A stretch of DNA of 64,000 nucleotides from Streptomyces fagopyri (GCF_009498275.1 NZ_CP045643.1:6324001-6388000), one strand, 5' to 3'; positions 7,936 to 17,224 are shown, counted from the stretch's first letter. Numbers and translations are program-made. The notes: generated by a model from the sequence alone, not told the origin.

Positions 7936-8799
7936 GTGTCCCCGATTCCGTCGCTCCCCAGCAAGGACGACGTGCTGCGCATGGCGCGCACCACGACCGA
8001 CATCACCGGCCAACTCCTCGACACGGCCGGGAACATCACCAGAATCGCGCTCAACACCCTCGATCCCCGGGACGGGTCCGGGGCGGAGGCGTTGCGGGTA
8101 CTGCGGGAGACCACGGCGGAGCTGGCCGAGGCGAGTGCGTCGCCGCAGGCGCAGGAGGCCTTCTACCGGATCGTGGACACACTGACACGGCTGGGCACGA
8201 CCGGGGCGCCGCTGGCGATGCATCCCGTGAGCGAACCGGCCCGGGTGCTGCTGGCCGCGGTGGGCGACAGCCTGCTGCCGGTCCTCGACGCGGTGGAGCC
8301 CGCGGTGGAGGAGGCGGCCGCCGCGCTGGGGGAGCTGCTGGAGGCGGGGTCGCCGTTGCTGCCCGCGGCGGCGGGGGTGGTGGCGGGGACGCTGCTGGCG
8401 TCCACGCCGGTGGTCCGCGCGGCGGCCGGCGTCCTGCGCGACTCGTCCCCGGAACTCCGACGCATAGCCGACGCGTTGACCGCGGCGCTGGCTCCGCTGC
8501 TGCCGTTGCAGGTGGCGCTCGCCGAGCGGGCGGCCACGGCGGGGGCGGAGGTCGTACGGGCCGCGCTGCCGCCGCTGGCCGACCTCACGGAGGCCGCGGC
8601 CGCCACCTCGGACGCCGTCCGTCCCGTCCTGATCGCCGGCGAGGAGCTCTTCGTCTCCGGCCTCGAACACCTCCAGCCGCTGCTGCTGGCCTCGGCGTCA
8701 CGGGCGGGACGGATGGCCCGGGCGGCGGCGGTCCGGGTGTCCGCGGCGGTGTCGCCCGCGGCGGACGGGAGCGTGGTGGTGGCGGTGACGCCGGCGTAG
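7936..8799 (+). CDS. Ala/Leu-rich hypothetical protein
   Basis: 287 residues from the GTG at 7936, which is preceded by GAGGAGGG. The longer frame to 7411 only runs through the ohr remnant. The protein is very rich in Ala, Leu and Val with regularly spaced acidic residues, and has several weakly hydrophobic stretches (for example AAAGVVAGTLLASTPVVRAA). It looks like an all-helical, possibly membrane-associated protein. I recognise no family and assign no function. It reads in the same direction as the EI24-type membrane protein that follows. Confidence 0.65.
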   Translation: MSPIPSLPSKDDVLRMARTTTDITGQLLDTAGNITRIALNTLDPRDGSGAEALRVLRETTAELAEASASPQAQEAFYRIVDTLTRLGTTGAPLAMHPVSEPARVLLAAVGDSLLPVLDAVEPAVEEAAAALGELLEAGSPLLPAAAGVVAGTLLASTPVVRAAAGVLRDSSPELRRIADALTAALAPLLPLQVALAERAATAGAEVVRAALPPLADLTEAAAATSDAVRPVLIAGEELFVSGLEHLQPLLLASASRAGRMARAAAVRVSAAVSPAADGSVVVAVTPA

Positions 8800-8875
8800 G
8801 CCCGTCGGGGAGTCCCCGCGTCCAGGGGCGCCGGGCGCGGGGGAAGGGGGCCCGAGCGCCGGTAAGGTGGCCCGC

Positions 8876-9691
8876 ATGCGTGATCTCGGGGCAGGGTTCA
8901 ACTACCTCATACAGGGCCAGCGATGGGTCGCACGGCACGGGAAGCAGTACGGATTCGGCCTGCTTCCGGGGCTGATCACCCTCGTGCTGTACGTGGCCGC
9001 ACTCATCGCGCTCGCCCTCTACGGCGAGGACTTCGTCAGCTGGGCCACCCCCTTCGCGGACCACTGGACGAGCCCCTGGCAGGGCGTCTTCCGCGGGCTG
9101 CTGACCGCCGTGCTCTTCGCCCTCGCCCTCCTGCTCGCCGTGGTCACCTTCACCGCGGTCACGCTCCTCGTCGGACAGCCCTTCTACGAGTCTCTCTCCG
9201 AGAAGGTCGACCGCGACGTCTCCCCGGACGGCACCGCCCCCGAATCGGGACTGCCGCTGAGGCGTGAGCTGTGGATCTCCGCACGCGACAGCCTCCGTAT
9301 CGTCGTACGGGCCCTGGTCTGGGGCGTTCTGCTCTTCGCCCTCGGCTTCGTCCCGGTCGTCGGCCAGACGGTCGTCCCGGTGGTCGGCTTCTTCGTCACC
9401 GGCTTCTTCCTCACCGAGGAACTGACCGCGGTGGCCCTCCAGCGCCGCCGCGTCGAACTCCGCGCCCGCCTCGCCCTGCTCCGGTCCCGCAAGATGCTGG
9501 TCTGGGGCTTCGGCACCCCCCTGGGCCTCGCCTTCCTGGTCCCCGTCGTCGCCGTCTTCCTGATGCCGGGCGCCGTCGCGGGCGCCACGCTGATGGCCCG
9601 TGACCTGCTCGGCGAGGAGACGGGTGAGCCGCACACGGACCAGCGGGACCGGGGAGACCAGGAGGACCGGGAGCTGGGGGCGACGGCGTGA
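8876..9691 (+). CDS. EI24/CysZ-like integral membrane protein
   Basis: 271 residues from the ATG at 8876 (AAGG 8 nt upstream; a GTG at 8867 is the alternative). The opening FNYLIQGQRWVARHGKQYGF and four main hydrophobic segments (about residues 25-45, 70-95, 150-180, 205-235) with GQPFYESLSEKVD between them are typical of EI24-domain proteins. The family includes CysZ, a sulfate transporter, but most actinobacterial members are uncharacterised. The C-terminal 25 residues are hydrophilic and low complexity. Confidence 0.75.
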   Translation: MRDLGAGFNYLIQGQRWVARHGKQYGFGLLPGLITLVLYVAALIALALYGEDFVSWATPFADHWTSPWQGVFRGLLTAVLFALALLLAVVTFTAVTLLVGQPFYESLSEKVDRDVSPDGTAPESGLPLRRELWISARDSLRIVVRALVWGVLLFALGFVPVVGQTVVPVVGFFVTGFFLTEELTAVALQRRRVELRARLALLRSRKMLVWGFGTPLGLAFLVPVVAVFLMPGAVAGATLMARDLLGEETGEPHTDQRDRGDQEDRELGATA

Positions 9692-9754
9692 ACCAGGTCC
9701 TCGCCGCCGCCGTCACCACGTTCGCCGTCACCACCGCTCCGGCCGGCCTCCGCG

Positions 9755-11083
9755 TCAGTCTCGCGTTCGCGCCGTCCCACTGACCCCCGGGGAGCCCGCG
9801 TCGGCGGCCACCGTCAGGATCGACCGGACCTGGGCGATGATGTCCAGCCGGTTGCGTACGAACTCCGGATCGGTGACCGTCCCCGTCGCCGGGTCCGTGT
9901 TACCGGCGCCGAACTCGAGCACAGGCGTGTGGACATGGCCGCCCGGCAGGCTGTCGTGCAGACCGAGGCGGTCGCGCAGCAGCGTCGCGCGGTAGGCGAT
10001 CTCGTTGGAGAGATAGTCCCCGCCGCCCCCGGCACGTGCCGTCGAGCCCGGGGTCGGGCCGTCCGGGCGCACGACCGGATCGGTGCCTTTGGCCGGGATC
10101 TCGGTCACCGAGGTGTGGTCGTACACCGGGAAGCGGCCGGTGTCCGCGGCCACGATCCGCTCGTAGGGGAGGGTCGTCGACGTCCACTGCGGCTGCGAGG
10201 CCGGATCGGTGACCGGGACCGTCCCGGTCCGCGACACGTTGTCGTTGTCCGGGAAGCCGCCCCGCCAGGCGCCGTTGGTCCGCTCCACGTCGAAGCGTCC
10301 GACGCGGCCCTGGCTCACCGTCGTGAACAGGTCCACGCGCGGCAGTTGCCGCCGCAGCGTCCGCTCCACCGTGCCCTCGGCGAAGTCCTGCCAGCGGACG
10401 GGGAAGACGGCGGTCTCGACCCGCGCGGGTCCGTCCGCCGTCCGGATCGTCGTGCCGTCGAGCGCGAGGGCCGTGGCCCCCGACGGATTGGAGATCCGGA
10501 CGTCACGGTCCAGGGTGAACGGGTCGAACCCGGTGACCAGGATCCGCTTCACGCCCTTGGCACGCGGGTAGTGGAAGTCCCGCTGGCCGCGCGAGGTCTG
10601 TTCCAACGCGGCTACGAGCCGCGCGCGTTGCGTGTCCGTCAGCCCGAACCCGGGCGTCCACCCGCGGAGTTCGCGGGTCATCGCGAGCCGTGCCCAGTAC
10701 AGCGGACGGTCGTCGTCACGGCTCAGGTCGCCGCCCGCGGGGCCGCGTCCCTGCGCCCGGTCCACGGCCCGCCGCCACAGCCGGGCGCCCTGCTGTACGA
10801 CCACGTGCTCGGCCCGCGTGTACGAGCCCGACCGTTCCAGTGCCCGGGTGAATTTTGGTGCCACCGCGTCGAATCCGGAGCGCCGCAGGATCTCCTGGGG
10901 CGCGGCCCGATCGAGCCGCTGCTCCTCCACGGTGCCGGAGCCGACGGTGGTGGAGCCCGTGGTGCCGACGGTGCCGGAGCCCGTGGTGCCGGGATGCGCC
11001 GCGGCGGACGCGGTGGGGGTGGCCGCCGATCCCGCCAGCAGGGTCAGTGCGAGTAAGCCGATCCGAACGCCTGTGTAGGTCAA
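9755..11083 (-). CDS. Secreted pyroglutamyl-peptidase I-like protein (C15) with Ser at the catalytic Cys position
   Basis: 442 residues, twice the 200-220 of classical enzymes. A signal peptide (about 1-28) and a Gly/Thr/Ser-rich linker (30-55) precede a roughly 115-residue helical segment; the C15 domain starts near RILVTGFDPF (180-189). The catalytic Glu is visible as Glu267 (VERTNG), and a His in GGHVHTP (383 or 385). At the expected nucleophile, where the family has (V/I)CN, this protein has YLSN (Ser359). Either it uses serine or it no longer cleaves N-terminal pyroglutamate. The N-terminal basic plus hydrophobic segment implies export. Confidence 0.8.
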   Translation of the reverse strand: MTYTGVRIGLLALTLLAGSAATPTASAAAHPGTTGSGTVGTTGSTTVGSGTVEEQRLDRAAPQEILRRSGFDAVAPKFTRALERSGSYTRAEHVVVQQGARLWRRAVDRAQGRGPAGGDLSRDDDRPLYWARLAMTRELRGWTPGFGLTDTQRARLVAALEQTSRGQRDFHYPRAKGVKRILVTGFDPFTLDRDVRISNPSGATALALDGTTIRTADGPARVETAVFPVRWQDFAEGTVERTLRRQLPRVDLFTTVSQGRVGRFDVERTNGAWRGGFPDNDNVSRTGTVPVTDPASQPQWTSTTLPYERIVAADTGRFPVYDHTSVTEIPAKGTDPVVRPDGPTPGSTARAGGGGDYLSNEIAYRATLLRDRLGLHDSLPGGHVHTPVLEFGAGNTDPATGTVTDPEFVRNRLDIIAQVRSILTVAADAGSPGVSGTARTRD

Positions 11084-11256
11084 GGGAGTTCATGCCTTCC
11101 GTCGCCGTGGGGTGCTGCCGGACGGCCGCAGTATCGCGTGACGGAGGGGGCGTACGCCATGAGGAGTGACGACGCGCGCGGCGCTCACCCGCCCGGGTGT
11201 GACGGGCGGTGCCTCCCGGCGCGTCTTGCGTGGCGCGGTGCGGTGCGGCACGGCGG

Positions 11257-12198
11257 TCATACGGGGATCCGTGCCGCCGCCTCCCGCAGCGCGCCCAGGA
11301 ACGCCGCCGTGGCCGGTGTCAGGGCGCGGCCACGGACCGTCGCCGCGTACACCGCCCTGGCCGGCGCCTCCTCGTCGCGCACCGGCAGCAGGACGACGTC
11401 CGGACGCACGGACTCGGCGGCGAGCGCCGGGACCAGGGTCACCCCGAGACCCGCGGCCACGTACCCCTGCTTCGCGGTCCACTCGGCCACGACGTGCGCC
11501 ACACGCGGACGAAAACCGTGCCGCAGGGCCGCGTCCAGAAGAGTGCCCTCAGGGCGCGCCGAGCCCGATATCCAGTCGGCGTCGGCTAGTTGGGGCAGCC
11601 GCACCGAGGACTCGGCGGCGAGCGGGTGACCGGTGGGCACGGCGACGTACAGGGACTCGTCGAGGAGGTGGTGCAGGGCGTGCGCCTCCAAGGGGGCGCG
11701 GCCCGTCGTCGAGACGATCGCCAGGTCCAGATGACCCGCGGACAGCCGGTCCAGCAGCGCGGGGGTCAGTCCCTCCTCGCGGCTGAGCCGTACTCCCGGA
11801 CGACGGGTGCGGAAGGCGGCGATGGCGCGCGGCACCAGTGCCGCGTCGGCCGTGGCGAAGGCGCCGAAGCGCAGCCGCCCGCCCGCCGCCTCGTGCAGCG
11901 CCGCCAGTTCGCGTCCGGCGCCGTGCAGCCGCTCGACGACCGTCTCGGCGTGCGGTACGAGGACGCGCCCCGCCTCCGTCAGCCGGACGCCCCGGGGCAG
12001 CCGGTCGAAGAGCGGGGCCCCGCCGAGCGCCGCCTCCAGCGAGGAGATCTGCCGGGAGACCGCGGACTGCGTCCAGCCGAGGGTCCGCGCGGCCACGGTG
12101 AACGAACCGTGCCGGGCCACCTCCAGGAAGACACGCAGCCAGGTGGTGGAGAGGCCGGGTACGTCATGCGGGTCGGGCATGGGAGCCATGCTAGACAT
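11257..12198 (-). CDS. LysR-family transcriptional regulator
   Basis: Up to 313 residues. The N-terminal winged helix-turn-helix is standard (FLEVARHGSFTVAARTLG, then TQSAVSRQISSLE), followed by a substrate-binding domain of two lobes. Possible starts are ATG 12198, 12189 and 12180, none with a clear ribosome site; MPDPHDVPGLSTTWLRVF at 12180 fits the family length best. It is divergent from a 3-hydroxyisobutyrate-dehydrogenase-type gene only 40 bp away, and probably regulates that gene with the downstream RidA and DUF2568 genes. Confidence 0.88.
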   Translation of the reverse strand: MSSMAPMPDPHDVPGLSTTWLRVFLEVARHGSFTVAARTLGWTQSAVSRQISSLEAALGGAPLFDRLPRGVRLTEAGRVLVPHAETVVERLHGAGRELAALHEAAGGRLRFGAFATADAALVPRAIAAFRTRRPGVRLSREEGLTPALLDRLSAGHLDLAIVSTTGRAPLEAHALHHLLDESLYVAVPTGHPLAAESSVRLPQLADADWISGSARPEGTLLDAALRHGFRPRVAHVVAEWTAKQGYVAAGLGVTLVPALAAESVRPDVVLLPVRDEEAPARAVYAATVRGRALTPATAAFLGALREAAARIPV

Positions 12199-12238
12199 TC
12201 GCTTGCCGCATCATCCGGGCGCGCCTAGCGTCGGGGAC

Positions 12239-13054
12239 ATGGAAAAGATCGCATTCCTCGGACTCGGTCACATGGGCTCGGCGATGGCGCGCCGACTCCT
12301 CGACGCCGGACACCCGTTGACCGTGTGGAACCGCACCGCCGCGAAGGCGGAGCCGCTGGTCGCCGCCGGGGCCACCCTCGCCGCGTCCCCGGCCGAGGCC
12401 GTGCGGGACGCCGACGTGGTGATCACGATGCTCGCCGACCCCGCCGCGCTCGGCACGGTCGCGGACGCCGTCGTGCCACACCTGCGCCCGGGGACGTACT
12501 GGGTGGAGATGTCGACGGTCGGCCCGGACGTGGTGAGGGAACTGGCCGCCCGGCTCGGGGAGGGCGTGCGGCTCGTCGACGCGCCGGTGGCGGGCAGTAC
12601 GGACAAGGCGGCCGCGGGACAGCTCGGCATTCTCGCGGGCGGTGACGTGGCCGGCGTCGAGCGGGTGCTCGCGCCCCTCAGTACCGTCACCCGCACCGGC
12701 CCGTCCGGCTCCGGTGCCGCGCTCAAGCTCGTCGTCAACACCGCCGTGCTCGGCGGGGTCGCCCTCGTCGCCGAGGCGATGGTCCTCGCGGACGCGCTCG
12801 GCCTCGACGAGGACACCGTGCGCGCCTCGCTCGCGGGCGGCCCGCTCGGCGGCGCCGTCGGCCGCGCCTTCGCCGAGGACGTGCATTTCGGTACCTCGCT
12901 CGCGGTGAAGGACGTCGCCCTCGCCACGAAGACCGCCGAACTCCCCGCGATGGAGGCGGTACTGGAGCACTACAAGCGGGCGGCCGCCGATCCCGCCGTC
13001 GCCGACGGGGACATCGCGCTGGCCGTCGAGCGCATCCGCCGGAATCCGGCCTGA
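12239..13054 (+). CDS. NAD(P)-dependent beta-hydroxyacid dehydrogenase (3-hydroxyisobutyrate dehydrogenase family)
   Basis: 271 residues from the ATG at 12239. N-terminal Rossmann fold FLGLGHMGSAMARRLLDAGH (7-25 region), substrate motif DAPVAGST (114-121) and catalytic Lys163 in ALKLVVN are all present. It oxidises a short-chain beta-hydroxy acid or reduces a semialdehyde. Its stop is followed 9 nt later by the RidA start, and a LysR gene is divergent, so the three form one regulated unit. The substrate cannot be named. Confidence 0.88.
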   Translation: MEKIAFLGLGHMGSAMARRLLDAGHPLTVWNRTAAKAEPLVAAGATLAASPAEAVRDADVVITMLADPAALGTVADAVVPHLRPGTYWVEMSTVGPDVVRELAARLGEGVRLVDAPVAGSTDKAAAGQLGILAGGDVAGVERVLAPLSTVTRTGPSGSGAALKLVVNTAVLGGVALVAEAMVLADALGLDEDTVRASLAGGPLGGAVGRAFAEDVHFGTSLAVKDVALATKTAELPAMEAVLEHYKRAAADPAVADGDIALAVERIRRNPA

Positions 13055-13063
13055 GGAGGATCC

Positions 13064-13477
13064 GTGCGGGTCACACTCGACAGTCCGGCCGGCGCGCCCC
13101 AGCCGGCCAACGACTACTACTCCCAGGTGGCGCGCGTCGAACCCGCGGGCGGCGGAGCCCTGTTGTACCTCTCCGGTCAGGTCGCCGACGGTGCGGACCT
13201 GGCCGAGCAGAGCCGGGGTGTCTTCGAGACGGTCGACGCGCTGCTGAGGGCGCACGGCGCGACGCTCGCCGACGTCATCAACATCCGTACGTACCTCACG
13301 GACATCACCGGAATCCCCGAGTACGGCGCCGTACGCGCCCGGTACCTCACCGGCACCCCGCCCACCAGCATGACCTTCGAGGTCTCCCGCCTCTTCGACC
13401 CGCGGGCGCTCATAGAGATCGAGGTGGTGGCCGCCGTCCCCGCCGGCCGGGGGGCCGGAGTGATTCCTTCCGGGTGA
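13064..13477 (+). CDS. RidA/YjgF-family protein
   Basis: 137 residues starting at a GTG with GAGGAGG 5 nt upstream. The RidA fold is recognisable from LYLSGQVADGADLAEQSRG, IRTYLTDI, and the C-terminal IEIEVVAAVP strand with the active-site loop PTSMTFEV. RidA proteins hydrolyse reactive enamine/imine intermediates; relatives act on other small metabolites. It lies directly after the hydroxyacid dehydrogenase and overlaps the next gene by GTGA, so the three genes are probably co-translated. Confidence 0.87.
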   Translation: MRVTLDSPAGAPQPANDYYSQVARVEPAGGGALLYLSGQVADGADLAEQSRGVFETVDALLRAHGATLADVINIRTYLTDITGIPEYGAVRARYLTGTPPTSMTFEVSRLFDPRALIEIEVVAAVPAGRGAGVIPSG

Positions 13478-13827
13478 TACTGCCGCGCATGAAGGTCATC
13501 AAGGCGGCGAACCTGGGCGTCCTGTTCCTGCTGGAGCTCGCCACCCTCGTGGCCGCCGCGTACGGGGGGTTCGGCGGGGAGAGGACAGCGCCGGTCACCT
13601 GGTTGCTCGGCATCGGTGGCCCGGCCGTACTGATCGCGCTGTGGGCGCTGTTCGGTTCCCCGAAGTCGCGGTACAAGACCCGTGGCGCGGTCCGCGTCGG
13701 CTTCGAACTGCTCTGGTTCGGGGCGGGCGTGGCCGCGCTCGCCGTCGCCGGGGCCGCCGGCTGGGCCGTCGCCCTCGCCGTCGTCTGCGTGGTGAGCAAG
13801 ACGCTGGCGGCCGTCTGGCGCCAGTGA
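13474..13827 (+). CDS. YrdB/DUF2568-family small membrane protein
   Basis: 117 residues with four hydrophobic segments separated by short loops (first about 12-32; GGPAVLIALWALFGSP marks the middle). The family signature is the loop SPKSRYKTRGAVRVGFELLW. The GTG start at 13474 overlaps the RidA stop as GTGA; an internal ATG at 13489 is an alternative. No biochemical role is known for the family. Confidence 0.75.
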   Translation: MILPRMKVIKAANLGVLFLLELATLVAAAYGGFGGERTAPVTWLLGIGGPAVLIALWALFGSPKSRYKTRGAVRVGFELLWFGAGVAALAVAGAAGWAVALAVVCVVSKTLAAVWRQ

Positions 13828-13957
13828 GTCCGACGTCGGCCCGGCGACGGAGCGTTGACGCGTCGCCCCGCCGACGGCGCTGCGGAGAAGCCCGGTTGAC
13901 GCGGCGGGGCGCCGGCGCCGGGCCGGCGACGTGGGCGGACGGTGCAGGGGCCGGGGC

Positions 13958-14515
13958 TCAGGCCTCGCCCAGCAGCACCAGGAAGTCCCGGAACGCGGCC
14001 GGCATGTCCACCGACTCCGGATCCAGCAGCCACTGGTACTGCAGCCCGTCCATCACCGCGACCAGCAGCGGGGCGGCGCGCTCCGGCGTGAGCCCGCTCG
14101 GCAGCCGCTCCCCGTACTCGGCGCGCAGCACCTGCGCCATGCTCGCGCGCACGGCGACATACCGCCGGGTGAAGAACTCGCGCGCCGGATGCCCCTCCGT
14201 GACGCTCTCGCCGAGCAGCGCCGAGAAGGTCTGCACGATGCCGGGCCGCATCGCGTTGTAGTCGGCGAGCGAGGCCAGCAGATCCAGCCGCCACTGGCTG
14301 TCGGGCACGGCGTCCCACTGGTCACGCTCCTTGAGGACCGCGACCAGCAGGGTGTCCTTGGTCGGGAAGTAGTGCAGCAGCCCCTGCTGGGTGAGGCCCA
14401 CGCGCTCGGCGACGGCGGCCATGCTCGCGCCCCGGTAACCGCGCTCGGCGATCACTTCCAGGGCCGCGCGCACGATCTCCGCGCGCCGCTCCTCGCTCCT
14501 GGTCCTGGTCGTCAT
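13958..14515 (-). CDS. TetR-family transcriptional regulator (BetI-like)
   Basis: 185 residues. The N-terminal helix-turn-helix is clear: RAEIVRAALEVIAERGYRGA, then MAAVAERVGLTQQGLLHYFP. The C-terminal ligand domain is of the TetR_C/BetI type. It is divergent from the GH3 beta-glucosidase gene (216 bp between starts), so it may control glucoside use; the region between carries a 9-bp hairpin stem and 9-bp tandem repeats. The ligand is unknown. Confidence 0.87.
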   Translation of the reverse strand: MTTRTRSEERRAEIVRAALEVIAERGYRGASMAAVAERVGLTQQGLLHYFPTKDTLLVAVLKERDQWDAVPDSQWRLDLLASLADYNAMRPGIVQTFSALLGESVTEGHPAREFFTRRYVAVRASMAQVLRAEYGERLPSGLTPERAAPLLVAVMDGLQYQWLLDPESVDMPAAFRDFLVLLGEA

Positions 14516-14627
14516 GGCGTCACCGTACGGTATTCACCCACCCAGAATGTCACGGCAAGGACACGAAACCTACCGCTCTACAGGCTGGGGGTGCAGGATG
14601 AGAACGTCCGGCGGATCCCGTTGGCGT

Positions 14628-14716
14628 GCGGCCGTACAGCCGTACGGCCGCGCGGGTTTCGCGGATGCGATGGGCTTCACGGGCTTGACGGGTTTCACGG
14701 GTTTCACGGACTTCAA
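14628..14716. repeat. Hairpin and 9-bp tandem repeats in the beta-glucosidase leader
   Basis: GCGGCCGTA (14628-14636) pairs perfectly with TACGGCCGC (14643-14651), loop 6 nt. Then come four 9-bp units of the form (C/T)TT(C/G)ACGG(G/A), starting at 14675, 14684, 14693 and 14702, with a partial fifth at 14711, ending just before the GAGGAGG ribosome site of the gene at 14732. The tract could be a length-variable leader. Confidence 0.7.
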
Positions 14717-14731
14717 CGAGGAGGTGCCACC

Positions 14732-17224
14732 GTGACGGAGGCAGCGGAGAACCGGGCCGGGAGCGGGAGCGGCGACGCGGCGGACCGGGCGCGCGAGGCG
14801 GTCGTCGAGGCGGCCCTCGGGAGGCTCGACCTGGACACGAAGGCACGGCTGCTCGCGGGGCAGGACATGTGGTCGCTGCCCGAACTCCCCGGGATCGGAC
14901 TGCGCTCCCTCGTCATGTCCGACGGCCCGATCGGTGTGCGGGGCGTGCGCTGGACCGCCGACGACCCGTCCGTCGCGCTCCCCTCACCGACCGCGCTCGC
15001 CGCGACCTGGGATCCGGTCCTGGCCCACCGTGCCGGGGTCCTCCTCGCCCAGGAGGCCCGCCGCAAGCACGTCCACGTACTGCTCGCGCCCACGGTCAAC
15101 CTGCACCGCTCGCCGCTCGGCGGCCGCCACTTCGAGGCGTACAGCGAGGATCCGTACCTCACCGGACGGATCGGCGCCGGCTATGTGCGGGGCGTGCAGT
15201 CCGGCGGCGTCGGCACCACCGTCAAGCACTTCGTGGCCAACGACGCCGAGACCGACCGCTTCACGGTGGACAACCTCGTCCCCGAACGCGCCCTGCGCGA
15301 GCTCTACCTGGCCCCCTTCGAGGCCATCGTCGAGAACGCCCACCCCTGGGGCATCATGACCGCCTACAACTCGGTCAACGGCACCACGATGACCGAGCAC
15401 CACCACCTCGTGAACGAGGTCCTGCGCGGCGAGTGGGGCTTCGACGGCTTCAACGTCTCCGACTGGACGGCGGCCCGTTCGACGGTGGGGGCGATCGAGG
15501 GCGGCCTCGACGTCGCCATGCCCGGTCCCGACACCGTGTACGGCGAGGCGCTCGCCGCCGCCGTCCGCGCGGGCCGGACCGAGGAGGCGAAGGTCGACGA
15601 GGCCGTCCGCAACGTCCTGCGGCTCGCCGCCCGCGTCGGCATCCTGGAGGGCGCCGAGCCGGTCGTCACCGAGCTGCCCGGAACCGTGGACGGCGAGGCC
15701 CTGGCCCGCGAGATCGCCCACCGCTCCTTCGTCCTCGTACGCAACGAGAACGCGACGCTGCCGCTGCGGCCGGGCACCGTGGCGCTGAGCGGCGCCGCCG
15801 CCCGCGACGCCCGTGTCCTCGGCGGCGGCTCCGCCACCGTCTTCCCCGCCCACGTCGTGTCGCCCCTGGACGGCCTCACCGCCGCACTCCCCGAAGGCAG
15901 CCTGACCTACACCGTCGGAGCCGACCCGAACGAGGAACTCGCCGTCGCCGACAAGGGGTTCACGCTCCGCGCGGAATGCCGCGACCGGGACGGCGAGCTG
16001 ATCGGCACCGGCTCCGCGCCCAACGGCCACCTCCAGTGGATGGGCAACGACCTCCCCGAAGGCGTCACCCACGACAACCTCCACACCGTGGACCTGAGGG
16101 GCACCTTCACCCCGCGCGTGGGCGGCGCGCACACCTTCGGCATCAAGGGCCTGGGCGCGTTCACCCTCACCGTCGACGGCACGGTCCGCTTCGACGGCAC
16201 CCAGCTCCCCACGGAGGACAGCCCGTTCACGGCGTTCTTCGGCGCCCCCGAGGAGCGCGCCCGGGTCGACCTCACCGCCGATGAGACGTACGAGGTGTCC
16301 CTGCGCCAGGTGGTCGTCCAGCCCGAGGGCGCGCCCCTGAGGATGGTCGGCTTCTCCCTCGTCCACCAGGAACCGCGGCGCGACCCCGACGAGCTGATCG
16401 CGGAGGCGGTCGAGGCCGCCCGCGCCGCGGACACCGCCGTCGTCGTGGTCGCCACCACCGAACGTGTCGAGTCCGAGGGCTTCGACCGCGGGAACCTCCG
16501 GCTCCCCGGCCGCCAGGACGACCTGGTGCACGCCGTCGCCGCCGCCAACCCGAACACCGTCGTGATCGTCAACTCCGGCTCCCCGGTGGAACTTCCGTGG
16601 CGCGAGGAGGTCGCCGCCGTGCTGCTCACCTGGTTCCCCGGCCAGGAGGGCGGCGGCGCCCTCGCGGGGGTCCTCACGGGCGCCCACGAGCCCGGCGGCA
16701 GGCTGCCCACGACCTGGGGTCCGCTCGCCGACGCCCCGGTCACCCAGGTGGTCCCCGTCGACGGCGCGCTCCCCTACGGCGAGGGTGCCTTCATCGGCTA
16801 CCGCGCCTGGGAGAGGGACGGCAGGACCCCCGCGTACCCCTTCGGCCACGGCCTCGGCTACACCGACTGGACGTACGAGTCGATCGAACCGTCCACCGGT
16901 GACGGAGACGTCGACGCAGGCAGCGCCGCGACGGTCACGGTCCGCGTCCGCAACTCCGGCGCGCGCCCCGGCCGCGAGGTCGTCCAGCTCTATCTGAGGC
17001 CGGCCGAGGCGGACGGCGAGCGCCCGGTCCGATGGCTCGCCGCCTTCGCCGGTGTCGAGGCGGGGCCGGGCGAGAGCGCCGAGGCCGTGCTCGGCATCCC
17101 CCGCCGCGCCTTCGAGATCTGGGACGAGGACGCCGGCACGTGGGTGTTTGTGAAGGGTTCGTACGAGGTTGCCGCCGGCCGCTCGATCACCGACCGTCGG
17201 GTCGTGGCGACGATTAACGTCTGA
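14732..17224 (+). CDS. Family 3 glycoside hydrolase (beta-glucosidase) with PA14 insert
   Basis: 830 residues from the GTG at 14732 with GAGGAGG upstream; the frame stays open to 13931, but that part overlaps the TetR gene and the repeat tract. N-terminal GH3 barrel with KHF (165-167) and the nucleophile Asp244 in NVSDW. A PA14 beta-sandwich insert at about 450-550 (GTFTPRVGGAHTFGIKGLGA) sits in the second domain, followed by the alpha/beta sandwich and a C-terminal fibronectin-III-like domain (from about 735). No signal peptide is seen, so it is likely cytoplasmic, hydrolysing imported beta-glucosides. The insert resembles those of plant-cell-wall oligosaccharide enzymes. Confidence 0.92.
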   Translation: MTEAAENRAGSGSGDAADRAREAVVEAALGRLDLDTKARLLAGQDMWSLPELPGIGLRSLVMSDGPIGVRGVRWTADDPSVALPSPTALAATWDPVLAHRAGVLLAQEARRKHVHVLLAPTVNLHRSPLGGRHFEAYSEDPYLTGRIGAGYVRGVQSGGVGTTVKHFVANDAETDRFTVDNLVPERALRELYLAPFEAIVENAHPWGIMTAYNSVNGTTMTEHHHLVNEVLRGEWGFDGFNVSDWTAARSTVGAIEGGLDVAMPGPDTVYGEALAAAVRAGRTEEAKVDEAVRNVLRLAARVGILEGAEPVVTELPGTVDGEALAREIAHRSFVLVRNENATLPLRPGTVALSGAAARDARVLGGGSATVFPAHVVSPLDGLTAALPEGSLTYTVGADPNEELAVADKGFTLRAECRDRDGELIGTGSAPNGHLQWMGNDLPEGVTHDNLHTVDLRGTFTPRVGGAHTFGIKGLGAFTLTVDGTVRFDGTQLPTEDSPFTAFFGAPEERARVDLTADETYEVSLRQVVVQPEGAPLRMVGFSLVHQEPRRDPDELIAEAVEAARAADTAVVVVATTERVESEGFDRGNLRLPGRQDDLVHAVAAANPNTVVIVNSGSPVELPWREEVAAVLLTWFPGQEGGGALAGVLTGAHEPGGRLPTTWGPLADAPVTQVVPVDGALPYGEGAFIGYRAWERDGRTPAYPFGHGLGYTDWTYESIEPSTGDGDVDAGSAATVTVRVRNSGARPGREVVQLYLRPAEADGERPVRWLAAFAGVEAGPGESAEAVLGIPRRAFEIWDEDAGTWVFVKGSYEVAAGRSITDRRVVATINV

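Noticed and set aside
9688..9783. 31-residue GTG-started frame overlapping the end of the EI24 gene
   Set aside because: No ribosome site or conserved motif; likely chance in GC-rich DNA.
13931..14731. Long N-terminal extension of the GH3 gene (open frame back to 13931)
   Set aside because: It overlaps the TetR gene on the other strand and the 9-bp repeat tract; GAGGAGG and a GTG at 14732 give the expected GH3 length.
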